DNA of 46,081 nucleotides, taken from contig JAQZBD010000087.1 in NCBI GenBank assembly GCA_029239235.1, positions 1-46,081 of the forward strand. The letters are read 5' to 3'. Below, one piece after another: positions 41,017-46,081 of this stretch. The notes below the pieces were generated by a model, which searched no databases, was not told the origin of the DNA, and saw only the letters and a program-made list of their open reading frames with translations. The position numbers and the translations under genes were made by a program. How positions within the stretch are numbered: the stretch's first letter is position 1; every line of letters starts with the position of its first letter. This DNA comes from Herbinix sp. Its GTDB lineage: Bacteria > Bacillota > Clostridia > Lachnospirales > Lachnospiraceae.

Positions 41017-41850
41017 TTACCTTTTCAGTCCGAGGATCTGTCTGGCTTCCTCCGGTGTCGCAGGTTCCTTTCCGAATTCCCGGATTGCCCTGGCTGCTCT
41101 TTCTACCAGCATAACATTGGTTGCCAGAGTTCCCTTGTTATAATATACATTGTCCTCCAGTCCAACACGGATATGTCCCCCCAGTGCCAGGGTTGTATAT
41201 AGAATCGGCATATGCTGCTTGCCAAGCCCAAAGGCAGACCAGGTAGAGCCCTCCGGCAGCATCTCCTGAAGGAACTGAAGATTTTTTACCGTTGCTTCCA
41301 TACCACCCAAAACCCCAAGTACGAATTGATAATGGCAGGGTGTATCCAGCACCCCTTTCTTTACATAATATTTTACGATGTTCATAAATCCGGAATCAAA
41401 GATTTCCAGCTCCGGTTTAATACCGATTTCTTTCATCTTTCTCCCAAGGGGCTCCAGAAATCCGGGAGCATTATCAAAGATTCCAAAGGGCATCCAGTTG
41501 AAGGAACCGGCATCAAAAGATGCTAATTCCGGCTTCACATAATCCAGATGTGCCATACGCTCCTCATAGGTAGCTCTGTTATCTCCGGAAGTGGTGCAGT
41601 TAATAACAACATCGCAATCAGTTCTTTCCTTGATTAGATCTATGGTTTTCTTGAATTTTTCTTTATCCATCGTACCCAGTCCCTGGTCATCCCTCATATG
41701 AAGATGAACCACTGCCGCACCGGCCTTCCAACACTCATAAGCATCTTCCGCGATTTCCTCCGGTTTCAACGGTATGTAAGGATTCATTTCCTTCGGTGTC
41801 ATGGCACCGGTAAGAGCTGCTGTGATAATCACTTTATTTTCTAATGACAT
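41017..41850 (-). CDS. Beta-keto acid cleavage enzyme (BKACE/Kce family)
   Basis: A 277-residue zinc enzyme that transfers: beta-keto acid + acetyl-CoA to acetoacetate + acyl-CoA. Metal ligands His49 and His51 are in VVHLHMRD, a further His226 in GGHIRVGLED with Arg228, and Glu148/Glu150 region in PELEIFDSG. In the lysine-fermentation enzyme Kce the segment TGAE carries Glu14, which as I recall helps bind the substrate amino group; here it is TGAM (Met17). With no lysine aminomutase genes nearby, a non-amino keto acid is likelier. The gene lies between butyrate kinase and ptb and has GGAAG upstream of its ATG. Known relatives include triacetate-cleaving enzymes of phloroglucinol degraders. 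Confidence 0.9.
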   Translation of the reverse strand: MSLENKVIITAALTGAMTPKEMNPYIPLKPEEIAEDAYECWKAGAAVVHLHMRDDQGLGTMDKEKFKKTIDLIKERTDCDVVINCTTSGDNRATYEERMAHLDYVKPELASFDAGSFNWMPFGIFDNAPGFLEPLGRKMKEIGIKPELEIFDSGFMNIVKYYVKKGVLDTPCHYQFVLGVLGGMEATVKNLQFLQEMLPEGSTWSAFGLGKQHMPILYTTLALGGHIRVGLEDNVYYNKGTLATNVMLVERAARAIREFGKEPATPEEARQILGLKR

Positions 41851-41892
41851 TTCCTTCCTCCAATCAGACTCGCCCTAAGGGCAATATTCTTT

Positions 41893-43026
41893 CTACGCAA
41901 GATAATTGGGTTTATTAATAATTTCCTCTATGGAGCTATATCCTTTTGGAAATACATTATACTCGTGAACCTCCTCCTCTTTGTTAAGTACACGAAGGGC
42001 TCCGGCTGCTAATGCTTCCATCTCCCGTTCTCCGGGAATAATGGATACAGGTGCGATGAATTCTACCTTTTCCTTGATCCAGTCAGTAAGTAGCTGACTA
42101 TGGGCTATACCGCCTGTGATAATGACCTGGTCAACCTTTCCGTCTCTGGTTACAGCTAAAGCCCCAATGCTTTTTGCTACGTTATAAGCCATGGATTTCA
42201 GCACTTTTTCTGCCTGCTTATCCCCCTGCTCCATGAGCCCGAATACCTCTCTGACATCCTGTGTTCCAAAATACGCCACCAGACCGCTCTGACCGCATAG
42301 ATACATTCTGACCTCTTGAAGTGTTTTTCCCTCTGAGAATTTTTCATAGCAGTAATTTGCCATATATCTTGTGGGGATTGCGCCGGCACGCTGGGGTGAC
42401 ATTGGCCCCTCATCATCATATACCCAATCAGAGATACGGCCATGGTCGTGAAAGCCTAAGGTAATTCCTCCCCCAAGCTGAACAATGATTAAGTTTAAAT
42501 CCTTATAATTTTTTGCGATGGATTGAGCATAGGTGATACCAGCCATTTTAGTATTCAACAGGTGAGCGATAGGCATATTGATGATTCCCGGAATGCCTGT
42601 TATCTTAGCAATCTCATCTACTGAGTCCACACAGGTGGGATCATAGATGATGACCGGAACCTTATGCTCCTTCACCAGCTGATTAGCAATCAGGCAGGAT
42701 AAGGTGGAGGCATGCTGAGCCTCGGGTGCATAGGTAACAGATGCTATCATAAGATCATTAACTTCATAGGCACCGTCGTAGGGTACAGAGGGTATGGTGC
42801 CCGCCCTGGCAACGATCATATCGAAATTAGCCGGATGCAAATGATTATCCTCTAAAAATTGCTTTACCTGATTCGTTCGATATTCCAGCTGATCAAGTAC
42901 CTTTGGCATTTTTCTTAATTCTTCAGCTGTAATATCCAGCGAAACCTTGTTTATCATTCTATCCTCTTCAAAATACGCTACTTTTGTTGAAGTGGAGCCG
43001 CAGTTAATGGCAAATATCCTTTTCAT
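41893..43026 (-). CDS. buk: Butyrate kinase
   Basis: A 377-residue acetokinase-family enzyme that makes ATP from an acyl phosphate. The N-terminal phosphate loop FAINCGSTSTKVAYFE, the central IIVQLGGGITLGFHDHGRISDWVYDDEGPMSPQRAGAIP and the C-terminal VIITGGIAHSQLLTDWIKEKV are classic Buk motifs. Its length is 20 residues above the usual 355. It is followed by BKACE (42-bp gap) and ptb. Upstream is a 169-bp gap with a 9-bp hairpin, AAAGGGCTG/CAGCCCTTT (43105-43113 with 43130-43138), which may process the transcript after the hydrolase gene. Together with Ptb it is the energy-conserving end of the locus. Confidence 0.95.
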   Translation of the reverse strand: MKRIFAINCGSTSTKVAYFEEDRMINKVSLDITAEELRKMPKVLDQLEYRTNQVKQFLEDNHLHPANFDMIVARAGTIPSVPYDGAYEVNDLMIASVTYAPEAQHASTLSCLIANQLVKEHKVPVIIYDPTCVDSVDEIAKITGIPGIINMPIAHLLNTKMAGITYAQSIAKNYKDLNLIIVQLGGGITLGFHDHGRISDWVYDDEGPMSPQRAGAIPTRYMANYCYEKFSEGKTLQEVRMYLCGQSGLVAYFGTQDVREVFGLMEQGDKQAEKVLKSMAYNVAKSIGALAVTRDGKVDQVIITGGIAHSQLLTDWIKEKVEFIAPVSIIPGEREMEALAAGALRVLNKEEEVHEYNVFPKGYSSIEEIINKPNYLA

Positions 43027-43195
43027 TTCAAACCCCTTTTCTTGAATTATAGAAAGTATGTGGGCGCTTTTGCTCTGCCTTATGTGTCAATATAAGGTTT
43101 GTTTAAAGGGCTGAAGAATATAATTACAGCAGCCCTTTTCCCTTTCTCATCCCTGAAACATAATTCCCCAAAACTCATTTCGAAAAATCTATGTA

Positions 43196-44083
43196 TTATC
43201 TAATTTTACCAGCTAACGGCGGATCAATCTTGCCTTCCAGTCCAAGGTATTTGATCATGGATAGCAGCTCTGAATGAAGCTCATTGGCACAGAACATACC
43301 GAACATTTCGGTTCCAAAGGCCATATCCAGGTCGTCAGAAATACGCTTCTTCCAGTTTCTTCTGATCAGCTGGGAGGTAAGTCTTCTTGCCACTCTATTT
43401 TGAGCCATCAACATGTCTGCGATTTCATAGGCACGATCCATAAGCTTCTCTCTTGGTACAATTTCAGATACCATTCCAAGGCGAACCAGATCCTGAGCAG
43501 ACATTTTGTCACCTGTCATCAGATACCAGGCAGCAAATCTCTTTGGCATTAATTCAAAGAAACAGCTATGGATACCATCTCCAGGTACATTATTTGTTCC
43601 CGGAAGCATATGAGGATCAAGCACTGTGATATCATCTGCTGCAATCGCAAGATCACACATCAGTGCCAGCTCCGTATGTCCGCCCGATCCGCTGAGAACA
43701 CCAAGTGTAGGAACCTCAACATCCTGAATCATAGTGATGATCATACGACGGCCATCCACAAACATATGGTTATAGCGGGTTTCGCCTGCATTATCCCCTT
43801 CCGGTGCCCAGCTGGCAGCTTCAAAGTCGGTAACCCATATGTTACCCGTGCCGGTGAAGATGATCATTTCTGTTTCACGGTCTGTACCAAGAAGTCTCCA
43901 CATCTTTCCTATGGCATCGTGCAATTCCATCGACCAGATTAAGGGACCGCCCTTGCAGTGCATTCTTACGGTAACAACGCCATCCTCACGTCTGTCCATG
44001 ATAAAATGCTCTTTAAACATTTCTTTGATTTCCTCAAAGGCAGGCCACTTTACGTAATTCGTATTTGTTTCTCTGTTTGACAT
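43196..44083 (-). CDS. Crotonase-fold hydrolase resembling 6-oxocamphor hydrolase
   Basis: A 295-residue crotonase-superfamily protein. It aligns from memory with 6-oxocamphor hydrolase (OCH), which opens a cyclic beta-diketone by a retro-Claisen hydrolysis without CoA. Shared features: GGPLIWSMELHDAIGKMWRLL (OCH Trp40 = Trp50), TDRETEMIIFTGTG, and the proposed catalytic set OCH His122/His145/Asp154 = His136 (SGSGGH), His158 (DPHMLPG) and Asp169 (VPGDGIH), with a two-residue insertion. RFAAWYLMTGDKMSAQDLVRLGMVSEIVP is the following helix. The canonical enoyl-CoA hydratase glutamates are absent. Context with BKACE, thiolase and Ptb-Buk supports ring opening feeding acyl-CoA formation. It has GGAGG before the ATG and heads the second operon. 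Confidence 0.75.
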   Translation of the reverse strand: MSNRETNTNYVKWPAFEEIKEMFKEHFIMDRREDGVVTVRMHCKGGPLIWSMELHDAIGKMWRLLGTDRETEMIIFTGTGNIWVTDFEAASWAPEGDNAGETRYNHMFVDGRRMIITMIQDVEVPTLGVLSGSGGHTELALMCDLAIAADDITVLDPHMLPGTNNVPGDGIHSCFFELMPKRFAAWYLMTGDKMSAQDLVRLGMVSEIVPREKLMDRAYEIADMLMAQNRVARRLTSQLIRRNWKKRISDDLDMAFGTEMFGMFCANELHSELLSMIKYLGLEGKIDPPLAGKIR

Positions 44084-44143
44084 TTCTTTACCTCCAACGA
44101 TTAATTTAGTTTCATAAGAAACAGCAGCTTAACTGTTAATGCC

Positions 44144-44184
44144 ATTATAGGAAACCAAAAGTAAATCGTAAAATTCATAATTTG
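44144..44184 (-). promoter_or_regulatory. Promoter and LysR-site candidate before the hydrolase operon
   Basis: On the minus strand TTTACG (44167-44172), a 17-bp spacer and TATAAT (44144-44149) form a promoter with a weak -35. Overlapping its upstream side is TAAAATTCATAATTTG (44169-44184), matching the site in the LysR gene's promoter at 14 of 16 positions, including the AAATT-N3-AATTT core. That is where an activator of this class would bind. Confidence 0.6.
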
Positions 44185-44227
44185 CATAACGAAATCTGCT
44201 TTCACTCTATGCTGTTTAGTTATTTTT

Positions 44228-44235
44228 GCTATAAT
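44228..44235 (+). promoter_or_regulatory. Extended -10 promoter of htpG
   Basis: TGCTATAAT (TG at 44227-44228, TATAAT at 44230-44235) is an extended -10; no good -35 is present. The start point near 44242 would put the whole structured region below into the htpG leader (about 180 nt). Confidence 0.55.
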
Positions 44236-44243
44236 ATGATTTA

Positions 44244-44378
44244 AGCGTCAAATCTGCGAGATTTAGTTTGTGGGGTGAATACATGATTAATGAAAGTCTA
44301 AATTTTGGCTTTCATTAATATACCCCACTATATATCCACCCATATTCACTGCGTTAGTATCAAGAGGGTTTTGACGCT
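44244..44378 (+). ncRNA. Structured htpG leader, unassigned
   Basis: A perfect 9-bp terminal stem AGCGTCAAA/TTTGACGCT (44244-44252 with 44370-44378) closes a 135-nt region. Inside are GTGGGGT/ACCCCAC (44270-44276 with 44322-44328) enclosing a perfect 11-bp stem ATTAATGAAAG/CTTTCATTAAT (44286-44296 with 44309-44319). An alternative pairing is GTGAATA (44275-44281) with TATTCAC (44343-44349). I do not recognise a known riboswitch. It may be a regulatory leader or a small palindromic element inserted there. The 339-bp gap contains no gene. Confidence 0.5.
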
Positions 44379-44422
44379 CCAATGATAATAATACTAATAG
44401 AAAACAAAAAAGGCGGTGTGGA

Positions 44423-46081
44423 ATGACAAATCTAACAACTCAAAATGGAATGCTCTCCATCGAAAGCAAGAATATCTTTGCTATATTGAAAAAGTGGCTT
44501 TATACAGAACAGGATATTGTGTTTCGAGAATTGATCTCTAATGCTTGTGATGCCATAGAAAAGCTTTCCTCTTTAAGAACCGACGAACCTGGTATTCCAT
44601 CGGAAAAAGGTAAAATCCATGTGTCTCTTGATATTGACAGAAAAACCTTGACCATAAGGGATAACGGCATCGGCATGAGCCAAGAGGAGGTACATAAATA
44701 TATTAATCAAATTGCTTTTTCCGGAGCCTCCGAGTTTATTAATAAGAATAATAATGCCGGAAAAAACACGATTATCGGCCACTTTGGCGTGGGCTTCTAT
44801 TCTTCCTTCATGCTGGCTGACCATGTTGCCCTGGAGACAAAATCCTATCAGGAAGAGGAAGCGGCTGTCCGCTGGGATTGCAGCTCAGACATGTCCTATC
44901 AAATGGTAGACTGTCGAAAGACTGAGGTGGGAACCGTGGTATTTCTTTATCTGGAGGATAACAGTCCTTATCTTGAAAACCCTGAGCTTGTCTTTAATAA
45001 TATAAAAAAATATTTTATCTTTTCAAAAACTCCAATCTACTATAATGCCCCCGGATACGATCATATTCTGGTTAATGATCCATCTCCCATATGGAAGCTG
45101 CCAAAGGAGCTTGTAAAGAAAGAGGCTATGAATAGCTTCTACAGAGATTTCTTCCAGGACGTATCTGATCCAATGTTCTGGCTTCCCTTTGATAGCGTGG
45201 ATATTGGAGTACGTGGTATTCTCTTTTTCCGGGATACCAAAAACGGAACCGAGGAACTGGACGGAACCATAAAAATATACAATCGAGGAGTTTATGTGGG
45301 AGACAATATCCCTGAGCTGATCCCTAAATTTGTGAATCTGCAAAGCGGAATTATAGAATGCGACCATTTGCCCCTGGTTGTTTCACGCTCCACCCTAAGG
45401 GAAGCGGATAAACAGGAAGGTACAATGGAATTAATCTATGAATGCCTCGCACAGGAGGTTGCCATTGCCTTTCACAATTTGTTTGAGAATCATCGGGAGC
45501 AATACGAAGCCAATTGGTCTAATTTGAATGCCTTTGTAAAGTACGGAGTTCTACAGGATAAAATATTTGCTTCCGTCATGACCCGTAAAGTTATATTCAG
45601 GGACATCCTTGGAAACTATCAAACCATTGAGGAATATGCCGATACGGTAGCCGCCTCTGCCCATCCCAGTACCATCTATTACTCCTCTGATGCTCTGGAA
45701 CAGGCTCATTATATTGAAATTTTTAAACGCTGCAAACAGAATGCACTGCTATTTGACCATGTCATAGATCAGCCCTTTATGAGAAAATACGAGGTTCTTC
45801 GCCCTAATTTGAAATTCATACGTATTGACTCTAATATTGAGTCCTTGTTCAACGGCTATAGGAATCCAGGTGATGATGCAAAGGCTGAAATCTTGAGGAA
45901 TAAGATGAGCAGAGCACTGGGAGATCGTTTGAATTCTATGACAATGAAGATAACGAATCTTGAACAGGAAAGTATCTCCACCTTAATTATTAACGATGAG
46001 AAAGCCAGAAGAATGGCGGATATGCTTGAGATATACGGCTTCCTTAATCCAATGGATGTTTCCCTTAGAGAAATGCAGGCA
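44423..46081 (+). CDS. htpG: Hsp90-family chaperone HtpG, N-terminal part
   Basis: The frame is open from ATG 44423 to the window's last base (553 codons); the usual length is 620-640, so the C-terminal dimerisation end is missing. The GHKL ATPase site is complete: ELISNACDAIEKL (catalytic Glu and Asn, about 34-46), RDNGIGM (about 79-85) and GHFGVGFYSSFMLADHV (about 118-134). The middle domain includes GVRGILFF and VVSRSTLRE, with the conserved Arg of the catalytic loop. It is an ATP-driven cytoplasmic chaperone for late folding steps under stress. The ribosome site is GGCGG-TGTGGA. It is divergent from the hydrolase operon and has a structured leader. Confidence 0.95.
   Translation, partial: MTNLTTQNGMLSIESKNIFAILKKWLYTEQDIVFRELISNACDAIEKLSSLRTDEPGIPSEKGKIHVSLDIDRKTLTIRDNGIGMSQEEVHKYINQIAFSGASEFINKNNNAGKNTIIGHFGVGFYSSFMLADHVALETKSYQEEEAAVRWDCSSDMSYQMVDCRKTEVGTVVFLYLEDNSPYLENPELVFNNIKKYFIFSKTPIYYNAPGYDHILVNDPSPIWKLPKELVKKEAMNSFYRDFFQDVSDPMFWLPFDSVDIGVRGILFFRDTKNGTEELDGTIKIYNRGVYVGDNIPELIPKFVNLQSGIIECDHLPLVVSRSTLREADKQEGTMELIYECLAQEVAIAFHNLFENHREQYEANWSNLNAFVKYGVLQDKIFASVMTRKVIFRDILGNYQTIEEYADTVAASAHPSTIYYSSDALEQAHYIEIFKRCKQNALLFDHVIDQPFMRKYEVLRPNLKFIRIDSNIESLFNGYRNPGDDAKAEILRNKMSRALGDRLNSMTMKITNLEQESISTLIINDEKARRMADMLEIYGFLNPMDVSLREMQA

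Noticed and set aside
41017..43026. Lysine fermentation cluster (kce with ptb-buk)
   Set aside because: No lysine 2,3-aminomutase, 5,6-aminomutase or diaminohexanoate dehydrogenase, and the BKACE lacks the Kce glutamate.
43196..44083. Ordinary enoyl-CoA hydratase for butyrate formation
   Set aside because: The two catalytic glutamates of crotonases were not found, while the OCH-like His, His and Asp positions are present; no hydroxybutyryl-CoA or butyryl-CoA dehydrogenase gene is linked.

Overview
The window looks like chromosome of a low-GC Gram-positive anaerobe, most likely a Lachnospiraceae/Clostridium-type firmicute. The grounds are AT-rich intergenic DNA, strong GGAGG ribosome sites, intrinsic terminators, TTGACA/TATAAT promoters, an acyl-kinase (Ptb-Buk) energy route, a CBS-type pyrophosphatase, a Csp-like subtilase and soluble iron-sulfur flavoproteins. 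No rRNA, tRNA, CRISPR array, transposase gene or phage gene was seen. Most genes lie on the minus strand.

Layout. (1) 0.4-5.1 kb and 11-14.3 kb: D-glucuronate catabolism in two blocks. uxaC-uxuA-fructuronate reductase is read from a divergent AraC-type regulator, and kdgA-kdgK is divergent from an IclR/KdgR-type regulator with a KdgR-like operator just after the kdgA promoter. Together they convert glucuronate to KDPG and then pyruvate plus glyceraldehyde-3-phosphate. Between the blocks lie a MacB/LolD-type ATPase with a giant FtsX permease and a stand-alone AAA ATPase. (2) 14.4-16.7 kb: a secreted multidomain protein with a frameshifted 3' end, followed by a 113-bp nested inverted repeat and a 15-bp tandem repeat array. 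(3) 17-24 kb: PucR-type regulator, CodA-like deaminase and a five-gene Urt/Liv-type ABC importer, apparently one nitrogen-base uptake and deamination operon. (4) 24-25 kb: a GNAT acetyltransferase behind a roughly 300-nt leader with a 19-codon peptide and an attenuator. (5) 25-32 kb: NapH-like ferredoxin, Csp-like subtilase, lipoprotein and CBS-pyrophosphatase, with a partial duplication of the ppaC-subtilase junction. (6) 32-44 kb: a LysR-controlled catabolic locus. It holds a flavin reductase, an 886-residue Fe-S/NAD(P)H flavoprotein, an OFA-type MFS carrier, thiolase, Ptb, a beta-keto acid cleavage enzyme (BKACE), butyrate kinase and a crotonase-fold protein resembling 6-oxocamphor hydrolase. 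(7) From 44.2 kb: htpG with a structured leader, cut by the window edge.

The two most interesting items are the region-6 locus and the region-4 leader. Region 6 reads as an anaerobic pathway that reduces a cyclic compound, opens a cyclic beta-diketone hydrolytically, and converts the fragments through BKACE/thiolase to acyl-CoA and ATP. Its substrate cannot be read from sequence. The region-4 leader has the layout of ribosome-mediated attenuation. Functions are assigned from remembered family motifs; no search was run.
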